64,000 nucleotides of DNA from Peltaster fructicola (GCA_001592805.2 CP051140.1:869501-933500); one strand, 5' to 3'. Shown: positions 49,871 to 61,197, numbered from the stretch's first letter. Numbers and translations: made by a program. The notes: a model not told the origin generated them from the sequence alone.

Positions 49871-52390
49871 ATGGCGACTCAGCGCCTGTCTAGGAAGCAA
49901 GCAGCCTCTGCTGCCGGACGACATGAGCCTCCTGACTCATCGCCAAAACAACAAACACTGCTTTCAAGTCCATCAGCACAGAATACCGCCACTGGAAAGC
50001 TGAAGTCGCTGAAGACTCGAGCATCATCGAAGACCGCGAAAAGCAGTACAAATACTACCCGAGCACCCTCTACGAAGTCAGCCACTGCGCAAACGACTTC
50101 ACAGGACATCAGCAAAGCGAATGGCAGCATTCAGTCGTTCTTCAGTGCGGCGACGCAGCGTCTGCAGACGTCCCAATCATCACCACGCCGGGCAAGCCGA
50201 GCATCAACGCCTCATGAGCCGACAGAGACGATCGAATCAGACGACGATGCAGCAAGCGTGTTATCCCTGTCGAAGGGCTCAAGTACAGCTCTCGCACTTA
50301 AGAAGCGCAAGTCGTATCACGGCAATGGCACGTTTGGGCGGGTCGCTGAAGACACATCACTGCCTACGGCACAGAAATTTCGACGTACTGGTGAAGCTAC
50401 ACGCACACCTTCCATGGCACTGAACAATGATGATAAAAGACCATGGACAGTTCAATTCGAACCGATGTCCGTCTCAGAGCTTGCTGTACATAAGCGGAAA
50501 GTGGACGACGTCCGAGGCTGGCTACAGTCAGCCTTTACTGCTCGCCGCAACAGAGCTCTTGTCATCAAAGGTCCAGCTGGTGCAGGCAAGACGACTACCC
50601 TCAAGCTGTTAGCGAGTGAGCTCAAAGTAGATGTCCTCGAATGGTCCAACCCAGCTGGCAAGGACTACGTTGACTCTACGCAAGCGTCCTATGCCCAGTT
50701 CGAAGACTTCATGGCGCGCTCTGGCAGGTCATCTGGCTTAGCTTTGGTCCAAGACAACGACATCATACAGCCATTCTATGAGGACTCACAGATGGAGCCG
50801 ATCGGCAATCAGCTGCTACTGGTCGAAGAGTTCCCAAATACGTTTTCGAAATCCTCGCCTGCCCTGCAATCATTCAGATCTGCTATAGCACAACATCTCG
50901 TGGCAAGAGGCGGTACCCACAAGCCTGTACCTCTGATCATGATCATATCAGAGACGCTACTTTCCACAAATACAGCAGCAGCTGACAGTTTCACCACACA
51001 CCGCTTGTTGGGGCCTGAGTTGTCGATACATCCGGCCATTGACACTATCGAATTCAATACCGTGGCTCCAACGATCATTCACAAAGCATTAGATGCCGTC
51101 ATTGTCAAAGAAGCACGCAAATCTGGTAGGAGAACCTCTCCTGGGCCTGCTGTACTCAAACGGCTGGCCGACTTCGGTGACATACGGAGCGCGATCTCAA
51201 CACTCGAGTTTCTCTGTCTGAGAGGCGATGATGACGGCAACTGGTCTGCTAAAGTAGCGTTCAGCAAGCCCAAGAAGAAGCCTGCAGAAGCACCTCTTAC
51301 AAAGATCGAGAAGGAAGCACTATCCTGGATATCAAGCAGAGAAAGTACGCTTGGTATATGGCATGGTGTTGGGAAGATCATATACAACAAAAGAGTGGAT
51401 GCACCACAGTCGGATACTGTCGTTCCGCCACCGCCTTGGCTATCACAACACCGCAGAGCGAGGGTTCCAGAGAACGACGTCAACGTCCTTGTCAACGACA
51501 TCGGCACGGATACGGCAACCTTCATTGCAGCACTTCATGAGAATTATCTTCTGTCTTGCTCAGGGCTTGCTTCAGAGCCAGCTCTAGACAGTGTGCTAGG
51601 CTGTATAGAAGGACTCTCGGACTCTGATTTGCTCTCACTTGATCGCTTCTCTTCGACAGGTCGAGCATACAGCGGCTCAACTACGGACACACTGCGGCAA
51701 GATGAAATGTCCTTCCAAGTGGCAGTTCGAGATCTTCTGTTTAGCCTGCCAGGCAATGCAAAACGTACCGCACCATCGAGTGGTCCGAAAATTGATGCCC
51801 ATCGAATGTACTACCCAGCATCGTTGAAGTTGTGGAGGCGTCGGGAAGAGGTCGAGACTGTCATCGACTCAGCTAAGCTACGTCTTCGATCGGTATTAAG
51901 ATCTTCTGCCAGGCAACACGTCGACACTGCGTACTCGCTTGCCAATACGAACGCAACACCATGGATCACTGCGAAGCTGCAGCGCGAAGACAGCAGTGAC
52001 GGCCCAATCGAGGACTCAAGCTCATACTGGCTCGCCTTGGCGTCGAAGGAACTGCTTGTGGAGTGTCTGCCATATTTCGCTCGCTCTCTGCGGTATTTGA
52101 CTGATGACAAGCTTCTATTCGATCTATTGAAGACGATCACCCGCATCACCGGCTTGGGCAGTGATGACACGAATGCAGACGATCTGGACAACGCAGCGGG
52201 AGACGAACCTGGCGAGCATGTAGAACAGTGGACGACGGATGTGGCAGACGAGGCCATCAAGCCTACAAGAAGAGCTCGCTTTTCGAAGAAAGAGGACGAG
52301 CTTGCATTCGGCTCCAGTGGTTTGAAACTGCCAGCAGAGCATCGTACCGCGAATCTGGTGCTGGACGATGACGATATCGTGGATGATTGA
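49871..52390 (+). CDS. rad17: Checkpoint clamp loader subunit Rad17 (Rad24)
   Basis: A single exon of 839 residues from MATQRLSRKQ (an ATG one codon earlier is possible). Rad17 replaces Rfc1 in the clamp loader that places the 9-1-1 clamp on damaged DNA in the nucleus. The N-terminal 190 residues are Ser/Thr-rich and disordered; the segment PWTVQFEPMSVSELAVHKRK is a conserved Rad17/Rad24 entry motif. Around residue 233 the P-loop GPAGAGKTTTLKLLAS is intact, and a Walker B-like LLVEEFPN lies near residue 317. The region with RLADFGDIRSAISTLEFL fits the helical lid. The C-terminal tail is acidic. Gene order: immediately beside the convergent PTA1 gene. Confidence 0.92.
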   Translation: MATQRLSRKQAASAAGRHEPPDSSPKQQTLLSSPSAQNTATGKLKSLKTRASSKTAKSSTNTTRAPSTKSATAQTTSQDISKANGSIQSFFSAATQRLQTSQSSPRRASRASTPHEPTETIESDDDAASVLSLSKGSSTALALKKRKSYHGNGTFGRVAEDTSLPTAQKFRRTGEATRTPSMALNNDDKRPWTVQFEPMSVSELAVHKRKVDDVRGWLQSAFTARRNRALVIKGPAGAGKTTTLKLLASELKVDVLEWSNPAGKDYVDSTQASYAQFEDFMARSGRSSGLALVQDNDIIQPFYEDSQMEPIGNQLLLVEEFPNTFSKSSPALQSFRSAIAQHLVARGGTHKPVPLIMIISETLLSTNTAAADSFTTHRLLGPELSIHPAIDTIEFNTVAPTIIHKALDAVIVKEARKSGRRTSPGPAVLKRLADFGDIRSAISTLEFLCLRGDDDGNWSAKVAFSKPKKKPAEAPLTKIEKEALSWISSRESTLGIWHGVGKIIYNKRVDAPQSDTVVPPPPWLSQHRRARVPENDVNVLVNDIGTDTATFIAALHENYLLSCSGLASEPALDSVLGCIEGLSDSDLLSLDRFSSTGRAYSGSTTDTLRQDEMSFQVAVRDLLFSLPGNAKRTAPSSGPKIDAHRMYYPASLKLWRRREEVETVIDSAKLRLRSVLRSSARQHVDTAYSLANTNATPWITAKLQREDSSDGPIEDSSSYWLALASKELLVECLPYFARSLRYLTDDKLLFDLLKTITRITGLGSDDTNADDLDNAAGDEPGEHVEQWTTDVADEAIKPTRRARFSKKEDELAFGSSGLKLPAEHRTANLVLDDDDIVDD

Positions 52391-52542
52391 TACCACACAG
52401 CTAATGAATGTACCTCTATAGCATAGCACGGCGCATGGTACCGCTCCTGGTCACAGGTTTAGCGTGGAGCAATGGGGAACAGCGGTATCACATTACTATG
52501 TCACAAGTACAAATACAATGTTACGTTACGACACGACAGATT

Positions 52543-54771
52543 CTAGGCTTCAACCTTGACCTCTGTGCTTGCAGCGCCTTGAACAACGTCTGGCCTCCAC
52601 TTGACCAGGTGCTTCTCAGCGGCCTTCTTCGCATCCTCGTTGTACTTCCAGAGCGTTTCCATGGCATCTAATGCTGCCTCCCTAACTGGTGGTCGAAGCA
52701 TGACGAGGTACAGTAGTGTCTGCACAGCCAGATTGACACGTTCAGGGTCGTCGGCAATCTTGACAAGACGATCAAGATGCCTCGAGTCTAGACTAGGTAT
52801 CTCCGAGAAGAATCTGATCAGAGTCCTGTTGTCTTTGACGTCCAAATAGGGCACGATAGCATCCAAGAACTTCAGCGTCCAGTGGTCGTAGCGAGGCGTA
52901 ATGTTGTCTTCTGTGATACCATCCTCCTTCTGCTTCTGCTGCAGACGTTCTGCATACCATTCGTCGCTTAGCCAGTTGATTGCATCGTTGATCCGTTTTC
53001 GGAAGTCTTCCATAATGTAGTTGAAGAGAGCATCACGAATGCCGCCAGCTAGTTCAAACCTCCCGCCTTTCTTGGTCAGGGCACTTTCAGCAAACTCATC
53101 CTTAATGGTTGGCCCATGGTCCAGACTTGCCCTTGTAGCGACACGAATCACTGTCTGAATCCATCCTTCTCGTGTAGCTGGACCAAGATTAGATCTGTTG
53201 AAGCCACGCTGTGTTTCTTGCGGCTTTTGTGCTTTATCTCTGTTCTCCTTATCTTTCTCTGCTAGTACGCTGAACAATCGTACAAGGGAAAGCTTGCTCT
53301 GCTCTTGTGCTTCGTCTTGTGTCAAGGCTGGTGGCGGTGGCAGGTGAAAAGGACCGAGCTTAATGTTGTGATCGATGGCAGTCTGCGACGGCATTCGATC
53401 GAGCTCGTTCATCACACGCTCTGTATCATCACCAAATTCAGCCGTCGGATCATAATCGTCGTCATCCTCGCCAGCCACACCTCTAGCAATCTGGGTAGCG
53501 GACACTCTTGGCCGCGATGTAACCTCCAGATATCGCGCACGCACAGTGTTGATAGCCCAGTCTAGTTTCGCGGTGTCAACAGCCGTTATCAAGGCAGGCA
53601 CAAGTGAGGCAACAATGTTGGCTGGCAGAATCTCAACATGAAAGCCGGCGGCACCTGAGCCATTGGTGAGATCGAATAGTTGTGCGAGAGTGACAGGTCC
53701 AGGAGGCAAATGGGGAACTGCTGGAAATTGTTGTTGCTGGGCTGTAGTCCTATTCGATATGTTGTTGTCTATCCGTTGTCGTTTGGCATCGTTAAGTCCG
53801 TCTGTGGGCTCCTGAGGAGCAGGTCGTTTGAGTAGATTGGCTTCCGAGAACGCTTCACCAAGCCCATGCCGCAAGCGATCAATTTGTTGTTGTATCCTGC
53901 CAGCCAGAGTGTGTTGTGGAGAGCGCTTCAATATGTTCATGAGGAAGGATGTCGTCGTGCGTGTTATACTTCGAATGGCAACCCGATCTTTGCTTGTTTG
54001 GAGCCTGCCAGCAAGCCTGAGTGGATTGAAATTGAGGATGGCCGTGATTATCTTATTACTTATGCTTGCTCTCCGATGCACGAGCGGTGCCAGTGAGTTG
54101 ATGGTAGCTGTAACCAGAAGAGCAGAGCTTGCCTCTTCCTCCAGGATAGACAGCATTCGATCCAGCAGGCCACTTGCTTCTGCTTCGATATTGCCAACTT
54201 TCAGCACAGGGTGGTCGCGCGAGAGCAAAGCCAGGGAGATCTCATTCTGCTCTGGCCTTCGAGGATCTGCAATCAAACCAGCAGTCTGCACCAAGACGAC
54301 ATTGGCCAGATACTTGACACAGCAGATCCTGACTCCAGGTGGCATGAAGTCCATCTTCCGCAGTATGCTCGACTTGATCGCAGCCATCTTCGTCCATGTC
54401 TCACTGTCTGCTGCATTGTTCACAGTATGACGAAACACCAATGGATATATGCTCGCAGCGCATTGCACAGCTGCCTTTATCACCGTTGGATCTTCTGCTT
54501 GTCCGACCTCCTCTTTGCGATTGATGTAACCACGAATCGTGTCCAATACTCCAGAGGTCACAACCAGCTTCTGCTTTGTCTCTCCATTCAAGACTGGTGA
54601 GGCGAAGGTCTCGGCGAGGAAGTCAGCTCCCCATCTCCGTATCTCGAGTTGTGCTGCTTGCGAAATAACGGGAAGAACTCCAGGAACAATGGTAGGATAT
54701 ATCGCTGGATCTCCAAGTACCAGACTTCGCGCTGCATCGAGCTGTTTGATTGTGTCTGCTGCTGCCGCCAT
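52543..54771 (-). CDS. pta1: mRNA 3'-end processing factor Pta1/symplekin
   Basis: A single exon of 742 residues. It is a scaffold of the cleavage and polyadenylation factor complex in the nucleus. The N-terminus is a HEAT-repeat domain (LDAARSLVLGDPAIYPTIVP, EIRRWGADFLAETFASPVLN, KAAVQCAASIYPLVFRHTVN, then MPPGVRICCVKYLANVVLVQ), the conserved symplekin/Pta1 N-terminal fold. A polar middle (about residues 320-360) precedes a C-terminal helical part with LVRLFSVLAEKDKENRD and PPVREAALDAMETLWKYNED. The length (742) fits ascomycete Pta1. The 3' end is convergent with RAD17, leaving about 150 bp between them. Confidence 0.9.
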   Translation of the reverse strand: MAAAADTIKQLDAARSLVLGDPAIYPTIVPGVLPVISQAAQLEIRRWGADFLAETFASPVLNGETKQKLVVTSGVLDTIRGYINRKEEVGQAEDPTVIKAAVQCAASIYPLVFRHTVNNAADSETWTKMAAIKSSILRKMDFMPPGVRICCVKYLANVVLVQTAGLIADPRRPEQNEISLALLSRDHPVLKVGNIEAEASGLLDRMLSILEEEASSALLVTATINSLAPLVHRRASISNKIITAILNFNPLRLAGRLQTSKDRVAIRSITRTTTSFLMNILKRSPQHTLAGRIQQQIDRLRHGLGEAFSEANLLKRPAPQEPTDGLNDAKRQRIDNNISNRTTAQQQQFPAVPHLPPGPVTLAQLFDLTNGSGAAGFHVEILPANIVASLVPALITAVDTAKLDWAINTVRARYLEVTSRPRVSATQIARGVAGEDDDDYDPTAEFGDDTERVMNELDRMPSQTAIDHNIKLGPFHLPPPPALTQDEAQEQSKLSLVRLFSVLAEKDKENRDKAQKPQETQRGFNRSNLGPATREGWIQTVIRVATRASLDHGPTIKDEFAESALTKKGGRFELAGGIRDALFNYIMEDFRKRINDAINWLSDEWYAERLQQKQKEDGITEDNITPRYDHWTLKFLDAIVPYLDVKDNRTLIRFFSEIPSLDSRHLDRLVKIADDPERVNLAVQTLLYLVMLRPPVREAALDAMETLWKYNEDAKKAAEKHLVKWRPDVVQGAASTEVKVEA

Positions 54772-55162
54772 GTCGGCGCTGTCCTGCTCAGGAAAGTGCT
54801 AAAAGTCGTTATATGAGGTGTTTGGAAGGATGGCGATATGTGGTGGCTTTAAAGCAATGCATATGGTGCATGTGTGTGGGTGCAGCGAAGAGCAAACACT
54901 CTGAACAATATCGTACGACTTCGATTCGGGTCGTGAGGGATGTCGACTGACTGAGAGTGCCCTATAGTCAGTAGGTGTGCGCGACTTGAAAAAGTCGCGT
55001 GTGATGTAGACGTGCTGCAGCTATAATGTTTCCAATACACAAAGGGTCGACAGCTTCGCAAGCGTCGACGTCGACTTTTGCGCTTGAGGCTCGTACTCAT
55101 ATCCTTCGACATCATCAAAGAGAAACATCATCTTCTGCGTCTCTTGCCCATTCTACCTCAAA
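54772..55162. other. Divergent promoter of PTA1 and COA3
   Basis: About 390 bp between the PTA1 ATG (-) and the COA3 ATG (+). No special element is noted. Confidence 0.45.
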
Positions 55163-55523
55163 ATGCCTTTCGGAGTGTGAGTGTGATCTTCTGTCAACGA
55201 CGACGTTCTACGCTGACACGCTCCAGACGGCTTCCGCAAGCCTCATACTATGACGCCAAATACCGACCGACAGCAGCACTCTACCGAGCACGACAGCCAT
55301 ATCTGATCAAGAATGCTGTGACAGGACTCTGCATCATCGGCTTCGTCGGTGCAGTCTGTAGGTTACCATTGAAGTCGTGCCGGCCGCATCTGATTGCATC
55401 ACAGATTCGTTCACCATTAAAGCCATCGGGCAGGATGACTTCAGCGATGTACCGATGCCTGCCGCACCAGTCCAGACAGGCGCAAGTGTCGCGCACACTC
55501 CTAGTCCGCCAGCCAAAAAGTGA
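55163..55523 (+). CDS. coa3: Cytochrome c oxidase assembly factor 3
   Basis: Three exons, 55163-55176, 55227-55357 and 55405-55523, with introns of 50 and 47 bp, encode 87 residues. Coa3 is an inner-mitochondrial-membrane protein that works with Cox14 in Cox1 translation and assembly. The family pattern is clear: YYDAKYRPTAALYRARQPYL, one membrane helix (NAVTGLCIIGFVGAVYSF), then TIKAIGQDDFSDVPMPAAP. The first exon is only 14 bases, and both splice phases rebuild conserved codons (MPFGV-RLPQAS and GAV-YSFTIK). The whole gene is too fragmented to show up as one open frame. Confidence 0.9.
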
Positions 55524-55717
55524 GAGCACAATAGGAGGACACAGGGAGCCTGCGTGGATTTATTATGAGCATTTGACGGCGTATGGTTTGTAGAGATGGG
55601 ACATGGGGTGTCTGGACTGCATTTCAGCACAAAAGAGATATCCGAAGCATGTATCAAGCACCGAATGCGCTATACACGGTACGACTGGCTAGTATGCATC
55701 TTGTTGTACATATGAAA
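55524..55717. other. Convergent spacer
   Basis: A short stretch between the ends of COA3 and the complex I gene. Nothing is recognised. Confidence 0.4.
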
Positions 55718-56454
55718 TCACGAATCTGCTATCCCTGGTGTTACTTTCGGCATTGTTGTCTTCAGGGGCTGTTCGCATGGCACATTGTTGTCCCGGATTT
55801 GCTGCAGCTTCCTCTCATTCGCCTCGTATGCTTCTCTTTGGTACTTCTCGATCACAGCATCGATGTTGGCATGTCCATGTCCTGCAGGTATGTTGTGTGG
55901 GGCTCCGTTGTTGAATTGACTGTGAATCCATGGTCAGCTATTCTGAAATGACTAGGAAAACTGTCTGTAACAAAGATGGCAAGACTTACTCGTAGAATCG
56001 TAGATCAATGTGCTTGGCATTGGCTGTTGAGTGGTTCAGAAACAACGCTCTGTCGGCTGCGGCCTGCTCGATAGCATCTGTGTGTAGTGTATTTCTCTCC
56101 TCGTTCTTCTTCGCATAGTCTGCATACACTTGCGTGATCACGCGTGAGAAGTATGCCTGCTCTCCATTTTTGCCAGGTTGTGAAATGGTGTACAGTCCGA
56201 TCGCTGCTGGGATGCAGAGGAGGCCGATGAAAGAAAGCCAGGCTGAGAGAAGCAGTCAGCGAGGTGTCCAATGGCAGTGATCTAGCTGCACTCGATGGCA
56301 ATATACGTACACCGAAGCTTTCATTCGGAGGAGCAGCAACGTGCCCATGCGAGCTGTGGTGGCTCTCCTGCGAAGCCCATCGTCGCTGTCGCAATTGCAT
56401 CTGCAGTCTGGTTCGACACGCCGAGCGTGTGGCCGTTCTTGTGAGGGACTGCAT
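55718..56454 (-). CDS. Mitochondrial complex I 17.8-kDa-type subunit
   Basis: Three exons, 56454-56313, 56242-55990 and 55919-55718, with two 70-bp introns, encode 198 residues. The N-terminus (MQSLTRTATRSACRTRLQMQ then LRQRRWAS) is a typical mitochondrial targeting sequence. One membrane helix follows (WLSFIGLLCIPAAIGLYTIS), then a soluble part with EERNTLHTDAIEQAAADRAL, AKHIDLRFY, NNGAPHNIPAGHGHANIDAV and VIEKYQ. This pattern matches the NADH:ubiquinone oxidoreductase 17.8-kDa accessory subunit known from Neurospora. The first donor (G/GTGTAC) is weak, so the first junction is less sure than the second. An ATG at 56544 is also in frame but would precede the targeting signal. Confidence 0.8.
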
Positions 56455-56813
56455 GCTGTAGTGCAGGCCAATGGCTGGATTGAGAAGCTTGAGGTCGTCG
56501 AGATGCGACATGAGAGGTTGGTCGGCAGACCTGCCGTGCTTCACGAAATGTGCTTTTGGACGTCAGCAAAGCTCTTCCATCATGATAGGCTGCAACTTCA
56601 GTAACATCATCTTCTGTATTGTTATGTGAGGAGAGATCGGTAAGCTTCTTAGTATTATAAACGCTGTCAGGTGGCAGGTCGCAACGTAGTAAGACAGTAC
56701 AGCAACGCTGTACAGTACAGCCACGAGCCACAAGCTCAAGGAAGGCATAGAGTGCTTGTCCTTCTGTGTAGAAGCAGTCTTGGCCATGTAAAGCCACAGA
56801 TCATAGTTCTCGA
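56455..56813. other. Spacer
   Basis: About 360 bp that should contain the complex I subunit promoter. Nothing else is recognised. Confidence 0.45.
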
Positions 56814-57295
56814 TCAGTCATTGGAATGGTCGTCGATGTCATTACCCACGACGAAGTGGAAGAACTCCTTCTCCTCGTCAGGTGTCTCTGGCTTGACTTT
56901 CTTCACAGCTTGCTCCTGTTTCTGCTCGATATCGCTTCCCTGTTCAGCATCATCGTCCTCTTCGAAGTTCTCTGCACTACTTGTTAGCTCTTGTCGAAGC
57001 ACGGCGACGTCCCCATAGACTCACTGCGCTTCTTGGAGGCCGAGGCCTTCGCCGAAGTGATGCTCTTCTTGGTTGGTGTTGGGCGAGGAGTACCATTGGT
57101 GGACGACAACTCTTTCTGCAGCTCCTTGGCGCGAGCCTTGACCTTACGAAACTGGTGTTGAAAGCCGTGATGGCTGCGTTTGCCATCGAGCTTTGCCATG
57201 AGCTCATAGTGCTTCGTGCCCAGGGTGATCTTATTGCTTTCGAGCACTGCCAAGAGGCAGGCCACTGTCTCGAATGAGAATGTTTGTTCGGTCAT
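56814..57295 (-). CDS. Small lysine-rich protein, unknown function
   Basis: Two exons, 57295-57025 and 56971-56814, with a 53-bp intron (GTGAGT...CTAAC...TGCAG), give 142 residues. The N-terminal part (FSFETVACLLAVLESNKITL then GTKHYELMAKLDGKRSHHGF) forms a compact helical unit in which a conserved-looking motif with His and Gly is visible; a basic Lys/Ser-rich stretch (PTPTKKSITSAKASASKKR) and an acidic end follow. The pattern (small helical domain, basic tail) suggests nuclear or nucleic-acid contact. I do not recognise a named family. Start chosen at MTEQTF, because the residues upstream in the same frame look non-coding. Confidence 0.62.
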
Positions 57296-57761
57296 GCTGG
57301 TCGATTTGATGATCGAGGGTGTAGGGTAGAGCAGCTTCGGCAGAAGAGGTTGTGAGCGGAAGACGGCGCAGCAGCGGAGAAGCTGGTTTTGAGCTGTTGT
57401 CGCTACATGTGAGCAATACCTCACTTGCTGCACAGGTATCACATGTGGAGCCAGGCTTCGCGATCGGCATTAAGAGACCGTTCTGCCAATGTCTGGCCTG
57501 CAATGAGGCGAATCTGCATGCAGACCTATATATGCCTTCTTGCCCTAGATCATTGACGAGCAGGCAGCACGTACGCAAGTTGAGTAGCACAGACTCGCGA
57601 AAGGCACCTCGCGAAGGACTGCATATTTGAAGATCTATGCCATAGCAGAGTATACATTGAGTGTCTAAAATAAGACCTAGCTCTCCCTGACGTGAATATG
57701 AGCAGAGATACAAAGGAGTCTCACCAAGCCTGGATTACTTTTCAACCATGACGGGAGTATC
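57296..57761. other. Spacer before the VPS1 3' end
   Basis: It should hold the promoter of the gene at 57295 and the VPS1 terminator. Nothing else is recognised. Confidence 0.45.
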
Positions 57762-60231
57762 TTACAAAACCTCTCCAACAATCTTGGCCGCCTCCTTGTA
57801 GGTGTTGAGAAGCTTCTCGCACTTCTCACGTTCTTGCTTGATGCCATCGTCTTCGTACAATAATTCCTCGAACAGTGTCTCCTTGTACAGGTTACTGACA
57901 AGGCGGTTCTACACAACGTCTTTGGAATGGTTGACCAGCAGGTGCATGATGGCTTTTGGCACTTGGTCTGCGATCGTCTCACGGACGATGTTGAAATATG
58001 ACGAAATCAGTCGTCGAATGAGCTCGGTCTCAAGGTGTTCACGCTCGGTAATGGCAGGGTTGGTCTCGTCAGTTAGCTGTGGACTATGTTAGTGAGGTCA
58101 ACGATGGAGCTTAGATGACTCACGAAAGTATTGACATCTTCGCCATCCTCGATGACGACCTCTGGCATGCTGAGAGGTCGGTGGTCTGTTCCTCGTCGGA
58201 AGCTACCACTTATGCTTGGCTCGATATTGTTGCTGACATGTCGCGATCCTGGTCCTGAAGCTCCGGCAGTGCTCTGACCAGGCAGTGGTGCTGTACTTCC
58301 GTTCTCCTTGCCGAAGAAGTAATTCAAGAAACTATCTCGTCCTCCTGGTCCAGAGCTTGATAGTGGATTTGCTGCGCTGATCGAATGTGATAGTCTGTGT
58401 CCATCTCTGATGGCTGGCGACGCACTCCTGGCCTCTTTGGTGCGTTGTCGGAGCGGCAGAGTCTGTGCTTCCTCATCTTCGACTTCACCTGCGTCGGCGC
58501 CATTTACGCCATTCAGCTCTCGTTTCCTTCGAATGTCCCGTTTTCGCTTCTCTTCAGCGAGAGCTGCTTGCTTCTCACGTTCATGCTTGTCGTTGACCAC
58601 GCTACTCATAGCGCCTGCTGCACCGAGGAAGTTAGGATGATTGGTGTTGATGTATGCGCGCTGGATGGAGATCAGCGACTCAACATACGAAGACGACGGT
58701 CCAAGTCGTTCCCGAAGCAATTCGGACACAACCTCGATGAGCTTGCCCTGGAGCCTCGGGTATCGGCTGAGTTCTGTCGAGCCGCAAGTATGGCAGATCT
58801 TGATGAGTTCTTCGTACACTAGCTCAACACAACGCTGACTAGGGATCTCGAGAAGCTTGATCTGAGGCTTTACAAGCAGGTCGAAGGCAAGTTCTGGTAC
58901 GAAAAGCGACGGTCGTGGACCAGTCGAGTTGCGGATGGCTGTTCGGATGTCGCTGACAGAGAGATTCTGGGTTGGGTCGATGGTTTCGAGACTGTTGCCG
59001 AAGACTGAGTTGAAGATGTAGTATATCCTTGCACCACCACACAGCTCCTTGGTGCTGATCTCCGAGCTGGTACCGTCGATAGAAGAGATGAAGGAGGTAG
59101 CAAAGCGTGTCATAAGCTGCAGGATGAGACTTCCTCTGTGTTCCTTACCCAGGAAGGCAACATCTCCATACGAAGCAAGCTCCTGCTGTGTCTGTCCCAT
59201 CAAAGTGTTCAGTCGTGCCTTGATGTCTGGAAGACGATCTCGAATATGTGCCATGAGAGTTGTGTTCAATGTCCTTGCCAAGTACTGCGTTCCACATCGA
59301 TTTGCCATATTCCTGTATGCTGGATGCATGCGGAAGAACTCTCTTTCCGAGGACAGTGCATCAGACATGCTCTTATTGCCCTGTATATCCTGTTGCGATC
59401 TGTTTACCACACCGATAAAACCAAGCTTGAGTGGATAGACACGGCCAGAGAGGATGTCTAGAGCGTTTGTGCCGTGGTCCATGAGGTCAAGCTTCGTGAG
59501 CACACCAATAGTGCGCTTGCCCATTGGATCGACGTGTCGAGCAAGCTTGAGCGCCTCGGAGTTGACGAGGTCAACATTTGCCGGCGATACAGCAAGAACG
59601 ATGCTGTTTGGCTTGGCGATGTACTCAGATATGAGGTTGCGTGTCTGCTTCTCGATGTCCGTAGGTTGATCGCCTATCGGGACCTTGGTCAGACCTGGAA
59701 GATCGACCAGTGTCAAGCTCAACACATGAGGTGAGTAGACTTTGAGGTTGATAGGTTGTCTGTTGATGCCCTTGTTGCTGCCAGCTATCCTGTTTGTCTC
59801 GTTCTCGATTTCCCGCTTCACCTCTTGAAAGTCGTAGAATCTGCGACTAGGCATATGATTGAATTCTGCCCATTCGCCTTGTCCAGCAACAGATGCAGGA
59901 GTGTGCGGTTGGTTGACTTCATGGCTCTTCGGCTTGTCATCGCGGTCGGAAGGGATGTTGATGAGTTGGAGAACTAATGGCCGACGTGTGACGATGCCAC
60001 TTCCGCGAGGCAAGAAATCTCTGCCGACGATGTTCTCGAGTACGGAGGACTTTCCTGACGATTGCGACCCTACAACGACCTGTTGCGCACGTTAGCTGAG
60101 CGAGAACAGTTATGCCTTCGAGAAAAACGCACGATCTGAGGCAAATCTAGGGAATCATTGCCGATGGTGTTGAAGACGAGATCCTGGAGCTTGTTGACAG
60201 TCCCGAGAAGGTCCTCACCAAGTGCTGCCAT
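57762..60231 (-). CDS. vps1: Dynamin-like GTPase Vps1
   Basis: Exons 60231-60133, 60079-58124 and 58076 onward, with introns of 53 and 47 bp. Vps1 works in vacuolar sorting, peroxisome fission and membrane scission. The GTPase domain begins in exon 1 ([20 protein letters not shown]) and carries the P-loop [12 protein letters not shown] across the first splice, then [16 protein letters not shown] and [11 protein letters not shown]. The stalk and a Ser/Pro-rich variable insert (about residues 540-650) follow. The GTPase effector domain ([35 protein letters not shown]) then meets an in-frame TAG at 57909-57911, where relatives usually have Gln. The same frame continues after it with [20 protein letters not shown] and stops with TAA at 57762-57764. 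Taken literally the protein ends about 49 residues short (about 740 aa). This is the host's own gene. Confidence 0.9.
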
Positions 60232-61197
60232 CGCCTGCTGATGTGTGAAGAGATTGTGTTGGTGTCCTGCAGCTGTGTTTGACGAAGCAAGGATGAAAGT
60301 GTCCAGCTGCAGGCCTTTCGGACTTGGTGTAGCACTAGAATCTCTGATTAAAACTCGAGCGTACACAAACAAAGTAGCTCGGATGAAATGACAAGGATCG
60401 TGATGCTGTGGTTCATGTGCTGCGCCTGGTTGACGTCTGGTGTGAAGTTGTGCTGTGCAGGACCAAGATCTTCGAAGTTGACGTACATTCGCGATAGCTC
60501 CCGACCCAAAATACACAAACAAGGCAGTTCAAGCTGTTCCACGTGACGACACACAGCGTCCCTGCTTCGCAAATGGCGCAATCATGCGTAAAAGGCGCAT
60601 TCTGCTGCATTCAAATAGCTAACGCTTTCTGCATCTACACGTCCATCTCATCTATCACTCCGTCCGCGATACAGGTGCGATTCACGACGATGATCTACCA
60701 TCAGAGCCGCTTGTGACGCCGAGCGAGCACGCGACAGCTGTTAGTCACACATGCAGGGCTGAAGCCGAAGTGCAGAGACCAAACATCACGACGATCACGC
60801 ATCACAGCCACTCATTGCAACCTCCAGAAGGATAGACACTGTTCGGCGTCGTGCTGACGGGCCCTCGAACGAGTCTCGCTTCTTATCGCGAGGCCACAAT
60901 GCGACTTTCCCCGCCGTCCTTGCTCGACGCGCTCCAAGCTCGACGGCGCGCAGGCTGAAGGAGCTAAATGGCGAAGCAAAGATAAGACGTCTTACATTCC
61001 TGCTGAGATGATATTCACTACCACTCTCACCTTTCTGCTCTCCTACGCGGAACACCTTTCTTTTGTGTACCAAAGACACATCTAGCCCTACCCACTCTCT
61101 CCGCTGTCAGAATCAGCGACAAGTAAGCTCTTATCTTCATTCCTTCATCAACCTCACGCGAATAACTCCAATCGATATTCTGCGCAGGGCGTCACTC
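60232..61197. other. Divergent spacer of about 970 bp
   Basis: This lies between VPS1 (-) and the isochorismatase-like gene (+). Short open frames on the minus strand (60348-60610) have no recognisable domain. No RNA gene or repeat is seen. Confidence 0.45.

Noticed and set aside
53828-54430. 200-codon plus-strand frame within PTA1
   Set aside because: Antisense shadow of the PTA1 coding sequence.
60348-60610. Small minus-strand open frames upstream of VPS1
   Set aside because: They have no domain and lie in the VPS1 promoter or 5' UTR.
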